The notes under the pieces are model-generated. The model searched no databases and was not told the DNA's origin. It worked only from the letters and a program-made list of their open reading frames with translations. Source: Pelecanus crispus (Eukaryota; Chordata; Aves; Pelecaniformes; Pelecanidae). From it: 64,000 nt of DNA. The DNA lies in NCBI RefSeq assembly GCF_030463565.1, contig NC_134649.1:36667044-36731043 (forward strand), given 5' to 3'. The position numbers and the translations under genes were made by a program. Within the stretch, counting starts at the first letter, position 1; the number at the start of each line of letters is the position of its first letter. This document shows, one piece after another, positions 12,760-25,000 of this stretch.

Positions 12760-15700
12760 TTTTCTGATACTACAGAGCTCCATTTATTTCCTGTAAAGAA
12801 ATAAGAACCTTCATACCTTCCCACACTTCCCAAGTTGAGGCAGCTATGCAACTCAGTATTAAGTTTACTCTAAAATCCCTGAAAGTTTAGCTTTAAAAAT
12901 TGAACACAAGAAGCCCCAGAAGCTCAGAACATACCTTTCACTTTTCAGATATGATCCATTACAACATGAACATATGCTTTTTCTTTTCCTCAGGGGTTCT
13001 TCTGAATAGTCGCTTTGCCTAAGTTCTAGAAATCAGAATGGTTCAGATTCTGAGTAAGTTAAATCTTATCCCAAGATGACAAACAATATAATACAGAGCG
13101 ACAGAAATGTAATTACTAGCATTCATTTGCTAAAGCTATCATTTTCTTTTCTGTTCTGCAGCTGGCCTAACTTTGATTGTTTCAGTGCTTTCTCCTAGTA
13201 TATCCTCTGCATGATGATTTGTCCAAGCTCTGATGAACATTCCCTATTTAATTGATATAGCTGCTTTTATCTTAGGGGTTTTTAACAATTTATGGACATT
13301 TTCTTCTTAAGATAAGTTGTACTTTAAAAGTATATGTATATAGAAGAAGAATAAAGAAGGAGAGAAACGCATCTGCATGACACCTGATCAAGTGCTGGCT
13401 CAGAAAAATTCAGTGGCTTGATGCATTTTTGGTATGCATAGGACAACTTTCTCCCCTTTTTCTCCACTCTTTTGGCCTCTTTATTTTGAGTTTAAGATGA
13501 AATTTTTAATTTTTAAAGTATAATATAGTTTTACTTTATTATTGTTTTATTTACTACAGTTTTTCCTTGCTTTATGATAATCATTCCTCTTTGATAGCAA
13601 GTACAAATAAACATCATTACTGTTTCAATTATTTGGTTATTATTTTCTGCTATTTCTTCCTAAGGTTTTGGTTGGTTAGTTGTTTTAATTTACCTTTCAT
13701 TAGTGTCTGTTCAAATCAGTACTGATTGATCTCTTGTGAGGACAGTTTCTGCAGTCCTCACATCACATATTTATTTTATATCTGCTGTGGGATACTAATT
13801 TTATTACATTAAATGCCTCTGCTATGTAGCAGAACTAGTCAGTTCACATGCGAGTTACTATGCATGAAGTTGAAGAATGCATCAGTGCCAATATGATCTC
13901 TCTATCCAAAAGAAGGCTCCTGCGAGAAAAGTAATAGAAGATTTGACAGCCTATTGGATTTTTATGAAGGGGAAAAATGGAGGAGAGAGGAAAAAAAAAT
14001 CAGGCTTATTAACCTGGAGCAAAAACTCTTAGCTGTCAAAGGATAATCCTGAGATGCTTGCTGTGTCTTAATTAAACACAACACAGGCTGACAAAATGCA
14101 GAGAACCTACCTAAATTCCCTGCTGTACAGTGAATTTCTGCCTAGACATCGACAACTATTTTGAATTCTCTGCAGCTTGCAAATTGTACTGAACAGTTGT
14201 CAGATTTCTGCATAATGCATTTCAGTCAAGACTTGAGAAGTAAGAGGCTCATTTGTAAGTATTTTGCAGGAGATGCTTTCCTGACAAGAATAAAATGTTA
14301 AGTGGTAATCTTTGCTTTTATAGTGTTTTATTTTAAACTATATCAAAACATACTTTTAGGGAAAAAAGATGATACATCCTTCAGAAGGAACACTGGTGCA
14401 TCCTCACTTAATAGGCTGATCATTAGTAATTTAATTTTTAAAAAATCCAAACTTGATGCTACGCAGTAGTGTTATGTAATTAACATTCTAATCTCGTTAC
14501 CAGAAAATACTGTTCTTCTGATGCAAGCTTTATTCTTCCCCAACATTTGATGGGGAATATATTTGTAAGAAATATGACTCGACTCTTGTGTTTTGACAAC
14601 CACTGTGTATTATAGTATAATACCATGAGGTTTTGTTTCTTTGCTAGTAAGAATGTAGAAAGAAAACTTGGTAAAAATCTGCAGCCACTCAGGTACTTAC
14701 CTTAGATCACAATCCATTCTTTGCTTGATAACCTTTCGCCTTACTATGCAATATATTCTATTTCTACACTTTGCACCAATTCTATGATAAGTGTAACACT
14801 ACACATAAATCCCTTTTTAGTCACATCAACTTTGAAATAAGTTTTGTGATTTCAGATTTTTTTCATTTAAGACTGCCATGTGAAGAAACAGGACAGGAAA
14901 TGACTGTGACAAAAACCTTGTACAGCTTCATGCAATTTCAAAGTACCATGTGCCATGTACAGACAACAAATATGCAGCAAGTACACTTGTCCTTCTGAAG
15001 CAAGGCGCACTTCAAAATATGGTTCTTCCAAAAACGGCTGGAATATTCCAAAACCGGGAATATTCAGTTAAGTACGTAATCTCTGAACAATTCCTACAAA
15101 CAATGGTACATGCAAAGGTTAATATTCATAGCTGTGCATGAGATACCTGAATATAGAAAACACTTCACAAATACTTACAGCAAATGCTGTAAAGCCCAAG
15201 CAGCTAATTAAAGAGTTTCTCTCGATAGGGAAGTAAGATTTGCTGTTGTTCTGATACAGTGCAACTCCACTGGAGCAACAGCCATTTTTGCCACCCATGA
15301 ATTTGGCTGCAACCCAATCAAACTGAGTTGAAGGTTACAAAAGGAAAAAGACTACTGTAGGCTCCAATTTACATAAATTTGGATGCTTTACTCCCGAGTT
15401 TGTCTTCCTGCTTTAATGTTGTTCAATAATGTGTATGCAATAAGAACATACTTTCTTTACATTCTTTATGTGCTTCTTGGTGGTCTAAACTGTGTATATT
15501 TCAGAACATAAAAGTACCAATCTTCCATGTAATAGTCATTGCAAGGTAACAAGTTATACAAAGACAATGCCTATCAACACAATCTCAAGCATAGCTATCA
15601 TTTAAATCCATAAATACGAAGGGAGGAAATGTGTAATACCCCACACTGAGAACAAAAGTATGGTATGTATGGTCCGCACATTTCTTGGCCACAAAGGCAG

Positions 15701-18700
15701 ATTTCAGGAACTGCATTCCTCTGCTACACAGAAATATGTTTTAGAAAAATTCTAGCGTTTCAAAAGTTCTTAGTGTGTAATATTCTTTGATATTAGATAC
15801 AAACTCTAATTTATGGACATCACGTAAACTCCTGTTTGGAATACTATTTTAAAATCAGAACATGCAGTCTTATATCAAGAGTGCCAAAAAGTAACTGATT
15901 TTCTTGAAAGAAAAATTTTGTTTGATTTCAACAGTCAGTTTATTTGGCATACAGTTCATACATTCATTTCATTAATCATCAAGTATGCTAGCTAAAGATT
16001 AACACCGTCTCATGCTGGCATTTGATTGCATAAAGTTGATAGCTACTCTTCATCATTTTGCTTTTGCAGGAAGCAATCAAGAAAACAAGCCTAAAAACTT
16101 TCATTTATGTTCCCTATAATGTATTGGAAGCAAGGCCAAAACTGTTTAGGTTTCCCATTTAAATTCCGAAGACCTGAAAACTAAGTATGAATTTGAACTT
16201 GTCCAGTAGCATGTAAGATATCTTCATGCTTTGAGGGCTGCTGTTCTTCAGCGGTCATCTTTGTTTCAGTGCTCATCTGTAGAGCACTTGACAGGGATTT
16301 GCTGTTTGCTCACCTGTGCACACAGCTTCTCTGTAGTTCAAACTACTATATTTCACTAAGAAAAATTAAATACACCTTAAGGACATTCCTGATTTACTTT
16401 ACTACATCTGCAATGGCTGAATATCTCAGAGAAACTACATACAGGTATTAAGAGGAAGGAGGATGACTTCTGTCTGTCACTGTAGGGTAAAAGGATACAC
16501 TTCCTATGAATGTTATGTTATTCTGAAAAGGTTTGGGAATCCCTTCCCCCAAAATTAAGTTAAAAACCAGAGATTAATGGACTCAAACCACACTTGCAGT
16601 ACATTCAACTATTTAAAAAATACTCCCCCATGCAGCAACAATGCCAAATACAAATCTGGCTACATTCCACATGCAAGTCCCAAAGAAATGTATTCTTGGG
16701 GGTCCCTCTCAGCTGCATTTGTGTTGTAAAAGCATTTACAAACCCAGTCCCAGGCGAAAACCCCATTGTTCTAGCTTCCACAAGCTATCACTAACAATGC
16801 TGAATTTAATCATTGTGCCAATCCATTTATCCACCTAGAAAACAAGCACAACAATTCTGAGTGGGGTTTTCATGAGTATGTAAGTGATTGAAAAATCAAT
16901 GGGACTTGTTCTCTTAAGTCACTCAAGACCAGATATTAATGGTATTCACGTGTCTGGAGATCAAGACAGACACCTGATGGGACTTTCATAACACCTACCT
17001 CCCACTGAAATCTCATCCTCTTACCTTGCTTATATGGGCTATTAGAAAGTTTAATTAATGAGTGATTGAAGTGCTTTGTATAGTATTTCATGATTCTTAG
17101 GAGAGATGCATGTAGCCTGAAAGCATTTTTATTCAGTCCTCTGGAATGATAAGTCAAGGACTTAGGAATGCTCGTGATTAATTTATCAGGAAATAAAATA
17201 GAGCCTGATAACTTTCTTCCTGCAAGCATTCCAACAGTTCTTGCATTACAGAAACAAGTACTACCTCCTGTATTCTCCTTCCTAAAAGTATAAACGCTTT
17301 AAATACTATTTTTGGACAAGCAGTAACAGAAAACATAATCTTTACATTTCTTCAGATATTTCACGTCAACTCCTATCATGCCTGTTATGTTGGATTCTAA
17401 TATTCACATTAAATTCTGCAGATAAGAATCAGTAAATAAAACTACAGAAGTTAATATAGAAGCATGGCAAGTTAGAATATAGCCCATACAATGAGACATA
17501 ATGCCATGAACAGACATATTATCCACATAGAGTTTGGAATGCATGACTAAAGCATCCAGTCCAAAATACAAAAATGCCTAATGATAATGTGGATTCCATC
17601 GTCACATATTTCAAAAATGTATGTTAGTGGAGGCAATTAATTTCTTACCTAGTGAAAAGATACAGGGAAGATAAAACCACAAGTTAAGGTTGGAGTTTTA
17701 TTACCTGATGCAACCTATGTTAAAACTCTTCAAATAAAATAGAATATTTGTCTTAAAGTTGAAAGGTTCCCATGATTTAAAATAGTAGCAAATATTGAAA
17801 GGTGAAAAAACTTAAGTATTTTTAAAAATTTATATCAGAGCAGGATTTATCTTCAAAGACTCCTTTACTGGTTCTTCAAAAAACATTTTAAATTATAGCA
17901 TGTACAGTAGATAGTCAGATTTCCTTGCTCATTTAAGAAAGTATGTCAATTTACAGGCTTCAGGTAATTAGACTGCCTTAAAATTTGTACTATCAGTATT
18001 AGTACATAATGTACTCTCAGTGCGAGATAGATAACTGTCCTGCTGTGGGACAGAGTAATTCTCCTTTCCAGCTTTGATAAATAAATACTTTGATATGGTC
18101 CTCACAATATATAAACATTACATAGCGACCCCTTGTGAAACTGCAGTTCAGTTAAGGGACACTGGATATTTTTAGAATTCTGCCTCTTAATGTGAGAATG
18201 ACACATGATATTTCAGGAGGAAATTTCCAAGGTAGTTTGAAAGGAAAAAAAAAAAAAAAAAAGTTGTTATCTGGCCTTCATGATAATACAAAGCCAAGTG
18301 TGCATTAATGGAAGCAATAATTTTTTTTACAGTGTCGGAAGTCCTTTTACACAAGTTATAATCTGCTTATTTGCATTTAATTATATAAAATTTTCACATT
18401 TAACAAAATATGACCATTCAAAAATGGCAAGTCTTTCAGGCATTTGATAAAGTAGTACACAAAGTCAGATTATTTTGGCCAACTTCATCTATGGTGTAGT
18501 TGTTAAAGAATTAATTTGACACGTTATATGCAAGCCAAACCAGTTCTGCTTCAGATATAAAAAGACTTACCAAAGGGCAACAGCCTGTTCAATGCAACAA
18601 AGATAATTTAGAGTAAAAGGAGTATAGATACTTATACGCTTTATGTATCGAATGTAGATGACTACTAGTCAAACTAAGAGCAAAGGTACATTCCAGTTAA

Positions 18701-21480
18701 CTCCGTCCTCTCTGACAAAACTCACTTAAACATGTTTTACTTTTTTTTCCATTTGAGTCTTATGGAACAGTGTATGTGCTCAAGTTCTGTGTAGTGAGGA
18801 AGCCCAATTCTCGGCTCATGGTGCACATATACGCATCTCAGGGCAGAATGTAAATATAAGTCTCTTGAGGATATGATTTTGTTGAATCATGTCATTCCTT
18901 CGCCCTACAACAGGATCAAATATACGGTACTTTTCTTTTTGAACAAGTAAATGAATGACTAAATTTCTTCATTCAGACTAACCAAGGCTTACTCTTTTCA
19001 TCCTCAAGCCTCTACTGCCCTCAGACATATTTGTGCAAATAAGGTTTAATATTTGGGTTAAAAAAAAGGTTCAAAAAAATCTAAAGTTTAATAACTCTTA
19101 GCAAGACCCTCAAATATAGCAAGGCAAAAATTCTGATTTCTCCCTGCAAGTCAGAAAGGGTAGCAATAATCTCAATGACTAAAAGTTATGCAAATGCTCC
19201 CATGCATGGAGGCAAGAGTTCTGAAAACACGGAGTGAAATGGCACAGCAACAATGTAATTGGGAAATAGGGATGAAGGATGAATTTAGAGAGGGCTAAAA
19301 GGTGACTTTGTTCCAGCTTTCCTGATTCTCACTTTTTTGTTAATGACACCAAAAATAAATACATGCAGTTTTATCAAAACAAAGTGATTAGCATGTGATT
19401 AACTCTTGATTCTGTAGATATTTACTGTCAAACTGGTATGACCTAAACAAAAAAGTGATCAATTTTCTGCAGCCATCAAAACCGAATAGTGATGTAGTAG
19501 TACAACTGTATTATAGCCTTCCTGTAACATACTGTAATGTATGAATTCTCCGTAATATTTCATGCATATTCATTTACAAACAGCATTAAATATAGAACAG
19601 AATTAAATATAGACTATAGGGGACAGGTTTATTCTGTTACTTTGAAAGCATTCCCCTCCCCCATAATGCTACAGCCAACAACCTGATTTTAAAAGTCTGA
19701 ATTGCTCTTTAATATTAGGATGGCTTTTTGAAACAGACTTGTGATTAATTATCTATGAAGCCTGCATATTGTACTCCTCAACCCAATTCCATTCTGGAAC
19801 CTCCAGTTCTGTATGTGTAGAACAAGTTTTCTGATGGTCTTAACTTGTAGACAAAGTATAGAATAGTACTCTTTTTTTCCAAGTCCTGAAACCACTGTGA
19901 GTTGCATTAAAAGGACTATTTAATCTTAATTCTGATATCATCCTGGATACGTCAGGAAAGGTTCACTATAAACAGAAAAATAGCCTTACCATTTCTGTGG
20001 ACATCTTGATAAAAGAGCAGGCTATAGAGTAGACTGGCAGGTACATAATTAAAAAAATAGTTTTATTTAGAGCTTCAAATAGCAGTATTCCATCAACTAC
20101 TATCAACTTTTTGAAATAACCTGTTTTCACACATGTCTAACAAAACACTGATGTTTTATTTATAAAATATTAACACAAAAAGAAATCCAAATGGACTGTG
20201 AAACTTGTTGTTTCAGAAAAAAAAATGGGTTTAGAGTCCTTATGATTTTCTGTATGACAAGGTTACACTTGATGCTTGAAACTATATTGCCACCTGCTGT
20301 CTCAAACAAAAAATCCTGGTCTGGTTTGGATATATTATTTAAAATTCTGCAAGTATTATAGAAATCTATTAATTTGGGAAATCTATTGTGAAGCAGGGGA
20401 TGAAATATAAATTTGAAAATAGTGAAGAACGATTTAGTGCCCGCTCTCCCTTTCTTCTGCTTGGCCATGACTGGTCCAGAAAAAATTAGATGAGTAAATG
20501 AGAAGGAAATTACCAGTGAAGACTTCTATTACTGTCAGCTGCAGTAAGCACTACAGGATCTGCCCCTATATATATGGTAGCTTTGGCCAGACAAAATTAA
20601 CTACGTCTAGAAGCAACACTATTCAAGACAAGTCTTAAGGTCTTAACGTCCTCTGAAATGAAGGATTTCAGTAAGCATTTGGCTTTAAGCATAAGCTTAA
20701 ATGCCATCTTGAGTAGTAAAAGATCTAAACAGGCTCTGAAGCATTTTATTCAATCTGACTATACTCTTCAACACAGCCAAATCCTCCTTACATAAGTCGA
20801 AGATGTTTTCCCTAAAAATGAGGCAAAATGCAGATTCATTTAATTTCCATGTTTATATGTCCCGTTATTCAAGAAGCTATACCTACAAAACAGCAGACTG
20901 GACAGTGCTTAATATTCAGCTCCTGAAACTCTTCTCAAGAACATTGCAGATGGACCACGATCTAGAGCACAGGTTGGGAAACCCACCAGCTACAGTGACG
21001 ATCGCAAAGGGCTGGATCACGAAGTTCAGCAGGGCTATCATGCAGAAACCACTTAAGTGGCCCAAAGTAAAGCAAGCCCCAAGGAGTCTACTGAATAGAA
21101 CTACCCGTTAAAGACAGCAGAAGTTAAGGATGAAAAACGTCCTACGAGGAGTCGGCCCTCACCCGGCGCCCCCAAACTGAGGACGGGAGAGGTTGGCTGC
21201 CGGGGCCTCCCCACCCTCCACTCCCGCCGCACCCTCCCGGGCAGCGGAGCGCTGCTGCTGGGCCGGCTGTCCCGCCCGGCTCTTTCCCTCCTCAGCTCCT
21301 TTCCGCTTTCCTCCTCTCCTGAGGAGATGCCGAGGCCGCAGCGCCAGGACGGCCGGCGGGCGGGTGGAGCCCCTCACCTGCTCGAGCAGCCCGCCCGCCT
21401 GCCGCCGACGGCCGGTTCTGGCCCCGCCCTCAGCCACACGCCCCTCTTCCCTACCTTGTTTGCTTTCTCAAAACCACACC

Positions 21481-21497
21481 GGGGGGGGGGGGGGGGG
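21481..21497 (+). repeat. G17 homopolymer followed by purine tract
   Basis: Seventeen G in a row, then AAGGAAGGG and about ten A, on the + strand inside the CpG island about 500 bp upstream of the CCDC66 start codon. Such a tract can form G-quadruplex or triplex structures and is a common site of sequencing error. Confidence 0.9.
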
Positions 21498-21793
21498 AAG
21501 GAAGGGAAAAAAAAAAGCGAGCAGTAGCCACCCTCCCAGGAAAAGCGGCCGCTCCGGAGGCAGCAGCCGCTTCGGCCGCCGCAGAGCCAGGCCCCCGCCC
21601 TTCCTCCGCCCGCTGTAGCGCACCCACCTTCTCCCCTTGCCCACTCGACCTTTCCCGCCACCCATCCCTCTTCCCCCTCCTCCCTCCGCAGCCGCCTGAG
21701 CGCCGCGGACAATCCCCCTCTAATTGCTTTGCACCCTCAGCGAGGCCGTTGGCAGTAGCGGGGGGATTCGTGCTAAAATCTCCTGGGCGTGGG

Positions 21794-21812
21794 ACTCCAT
21801 CCCCCACAACGC
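21794..21812 (+). promoter_or_regulatory. ZNF143/STAF-like binding element
   Basis: ACTCCATCCCCCACAACGC matches about 14 of 19 positions of the long ZNF143 consensus (ACTACAATTCCCACAATGC as I recall it). It lies about 185 bp upstream of the CCDC66 start codon. ZNF143 sites are typical of TATA-less CpG promoters. This is a motif match only. Confidence 0.45.
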
Positions 21813-21848
21813 CTCGCTGCGGCGGACCCCGCAGTGTGCGAGGAGCCC

Positions 21849-21853
21849 ATTGG
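21849..21853 (-). promoter_or_regulatory. inverted CCAAT box (NF-Y site)
   Basis: CCCATTGGCA contains ATTGG, the reverse of CCAAT, about 145 bp upstream of the start codon. This spacing suits an NF-Y site for a transcription start between about 21,900 and 21,960. Confidence 0.5.
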
Positions 21854-21997
21854 CAAAGCCGCTGCTCCGCGGGAAGCCTATCGCCTCCCCGCTCCTTGTG
21901 CGGGGCCGGCAACCGCTGCACACAGAGAGCGAGCGATGCGCGTCGCTCCCGAGCGTCGCCTCAGCCTCCGCCGCCCCGCTCGCAGCCGGGCAGAGCC

Positions 21998-22008
21998 ATG
22001 AATCTGGG
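21998..22008 (+). CDS. CCDC66: CCDC66 coding exon 1
   Basis: Only 11 coding bases (ATGAATCTGGG, M-N-L and two bases of the next codon) precede the donor GTAAGG. The 5' UTR lies in the GC-rich DNA upstream; its start is not defined by the sequence. Confidence 0.92.
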
Positions 22009-25000
22009 GTAAGGAGGGAGAGGAGGAAGGGACTCGCTGGGCTGGCAGCGAGAGCCACTCCCACCGGCTGGGCCGCGGCCCTGCCCGGGGAGGGGCTGCC
22101 CGGGAACCTGCCCGGCCTTCTCCTGCGGCTCGGAGGGGAGTCGCGCGGCCCGCCGGCGTTAAAGCGCCGAGGCGCTGGTAACGGGAGCGATCTGCGTGAC
22201 AAGGCCGAGGCGTTAACGGGCCCTTCTCTGGGGAGGGCCCCGGGAAGGGGTCTGGAAAGCGGTCTCGGGGGGTGAGCTATTCAAAATGCCCTGTTTCAGC
22301 GGCGTGAGAGGACCGCCTGTGCCGTCCGTAGGGTGAGCGAGGCGTACAGCTTTCGGACCCAGCCGGTCGCGCCCCCTCAAGGCCGGGCAGCCCCCAGCGC
22401 GCCGGCAAGGGGCGGGGGGCGGCAGCGGCGCCCGTGGGCCAGCTCCTGCGTGACCGCGCCAGAACCCGAACCCCTCCCGCGGCCCCGCCGCCGGCGTTCG
22501 TTGCATCCTGCCCCACCGCCTCCCGCCGACACAAACCCTCTACAAAGCAGAATAGGTGCTGGGCTCGGCTTAGCTGCCGTATACTACTTGAACGGCTAGA
22601 ATTACAGCTTCGAGCACTTCTGTGCTGCCATGTTAATTAGAAAGTTGCTTGCGAGTTTTAGATGTATTAGATTTTTTTTTTAGGTAAGCGTTATTTTGAG
22701 CATTACTCTTCATATTAGATTTCTCAAATTAACGCATGGAAGAAAGAAAAGCGTTTGGGTACTTCACACTCATACACCTAAACACTGCCAACTTTTTTCC
22801 TTAATTTAAAGGCTTATACTAACGTTTCTTCCACTTTAAAATGTGGACTGTTTTGCATAGAAGCACAATTAAAGACTGTTTCCAGAATACAGCCCCTCTT
22901 TGTGATCAGCGCTGGCATTCAGGGAGACTTGTTTAGCATTTTTTTGTAGCACGCAGTTTATATTGTTGGACTATTAAGCTCTTGAGGGAGGTGTATTGCT
23001 ATGTATAACAATATAGAGTTGCACCTTCGGCGTGAAGATTTACTTTGTAACATGCAAATCCAAATTTTCCAGTATCAATAATAAAAATATACCCTCTTCA
23101 AGACCTGTTGATTTCTTTGTATTAAGTAATTTCTCACAAACGTAAAAAGCTGGGGGTAAAAAAGACCATCTGGACCAACAGTAAATACAGTGTTATAATT
23201 AAATACAATTGTCATTGTTATTAATGTAAAAAATCTTACTGTTGTCAGATTACTTAATATTTCAGATTCCACACCCTCTCTCTCTCTCATTTTGCAGAGA
23301 TGGACTGAAGCTTGAAACTGAAGTGTTGGATGGAAAGCCTAGGCTAATTTTAGCTGCTTCTGGTATTTTTTTTTTTTACTCATTTATCTCGAGTAATCTT
23401 TAAAGCTTCTTCAAGTTAAACTGAAGATCCAAGCAATATGAAGCACAGCTTTATCGAAATACATTTCAAACTAGGAAGAATATTTGTGTATTGTTATTTA
23501 CATATCCTCTTACCTACTGGCTTGTCACTGGTCTAGGTTGATACTGAACTTCTGAGTAGTTTGTCCACTGGTGAACAGCTGGCAAATAGTCTTGACTCTT
23601 TATAGCTTGTTTCTCCACTCATAAAAAAACCCTTAAGTACTATTACATATTGACTGACATAACTTGAGACTTTCCGTAACTTTATAGCACCTTATTTACC
23701 AAGGGAAGAGACCTGGTAACTCTCTGCTTAATTTACACAGAATCATATCATTACAGTCACATTTGTGACTTTAAAGCAGCTTTAGTATTTGGCAGTTGAC
23801 GTTTATAATTTTCAGTAAGCAGTTTATTTAGGCCAGATTTCATTACTACCATCTGAGGTCAACTTTTTCAGTATATGTTCATAATTAAGCTTTAATAAAT
23901 TCTATTTTTGTGATTTGTCAGATGTGTTTCTATACAAGCACAAGTCCACTTTCCCTTAACTGTTCTACATAGCAGTGAGGATACAGAAATTCTCTGTTTA
24001 ATGCCCTCTAAATTACATTTCATTTTCTACATTTACCACACAGCTGTCTAATGAGGCATTATGAGATATTTTGAGTCACTAAGGAATACCAGTCTACTGG
24101 AAACAAAACCTTGCAACACCTCTAAAACAGCAGTGCTACAGCTTTCACTTTTTCCAACCATCATTAACATCAGCAGCTGGCTAGGGATAGTGTACATTCC
24201 AGAGCGCTCTAAGATAAAGCATTACCATTGACATTGAACTAGCCTTGAACAAGCAGTCTTCTTCAGGAATTAGCATATTTATACAACTGATATAAACAGC
24301 ACTTCCTTGAATTGAATTGTATCAAAAATTGCATCAGATTGTATTACTTCTGAATTTCAGTTTTCTGCACTGTCAAATACTGCTCACAGTCTTAGGGGCT
24401 AGAGTAGGATCATTCTGTAGTAGCTTAAGCTGCTACTTGAGATAGTTTTTTCTTTTTACACAGGAAAAAAAAGAAAATAACCCATAAGCAGCACTTTGGA
24501 GTTCCCCATTGTGTATCTCCCCACTATGATGGTGAAGACCCTATTTATGTCTCTTTATCCTTTCCGCAGAGAAGTTGGATTTGCATAGCACATAGAATCC
24601 CGAAATAGCCAGCAAGAAGTCAAAAAGTGTCTTTTACCTACTCAGATGAGTGTTGAACGCTTGAGAACCCAGTGATAAAGATGGCCACAGAACACCCTTA
24701 CTACTGAAATATTATCACGATGGTTCAGGATTTAATGCCTGTGTTTACAAGACAACAATTTAGCATACAATATTCATCTAGGTTGCAAACTATTAATAGT
24801 GTAGTTTTGCAGACTTTTAAGAACAGTGTTCCCCAATGTCTTTTAATTGGTAATGCAAAAAGAAAAAAAAAAAAGTATGGGTGCTACCAGTGCAGAATGT
24901 GCAACAACCACTGCCACAGCAATAATTGCATAGTGCAGCTGAAGAAGCCTTGTTTCCAACAGATGTGTTCCACTAAAATATCATTCCTACTATTTTCTCC

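Larger units (their letters stand above)
8444..21130. other. AT-rich intergenic DNA upstream of CCDC66, no gene recognised
   Basis: About 12.7 kb with no supported gene. Open frames reach at most about 102 codons (20160-20468 minus and 20803-21111 plus), lack recognisable domains and are compatible with chance. Contents I can name are a (CA)9 at 9747-9764, a TG then AT microsatellite at 10606-10650, a perfect inverted repeat at 12545-12573 and a 22-bp tandem duplication at 12716-12759. Distal enhancers may exist but cannot be identified from one sequence. Confidence 0.55.
21142..22535. promoter_or_regulatory. CpG island and promoter of CCDC66
   Basis: The sequence changes abruptly from AT-rich to very GC- and CpG-rich at about 21,142 and returns to AT-rich after about 22,535. 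The CCDC66 start codon is at 21,998, so the island covers roughly 850 bp upstream and 540 bp of intron 1. Within it are an inverted CCAAT box (ATTGG, 21849-21853), a ZNF143/STAF-like element at 21794-21812, several GC boxes, and a 17-G tract at 21481-21497. No TATA box was seen near the expected start, consistent with a dispersed housekeeping-type promoter. The long upstream arm leaves room for divergent antisense transcription, but no upstream gene was recognised. Confidence 0.85.

Noticed and set aside
20160-20468. 102-codon minus-strand open frame upstream of the CpG island
   Set aside because: Composition is that of AT-rich non-coding DNA, with no domain and no splice-site support.
21193-22275. 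Several open frames of 85-183 codons on both strands in the GC-rich region
   Set aside because: They overlap each other in many frames, are made of P/A/G/R/S-rich low-complexity sequence, and lie in a CpG island where stop codons are rare by composition. None shows a family motif, and the CCDC66 first exon explains the transcription.
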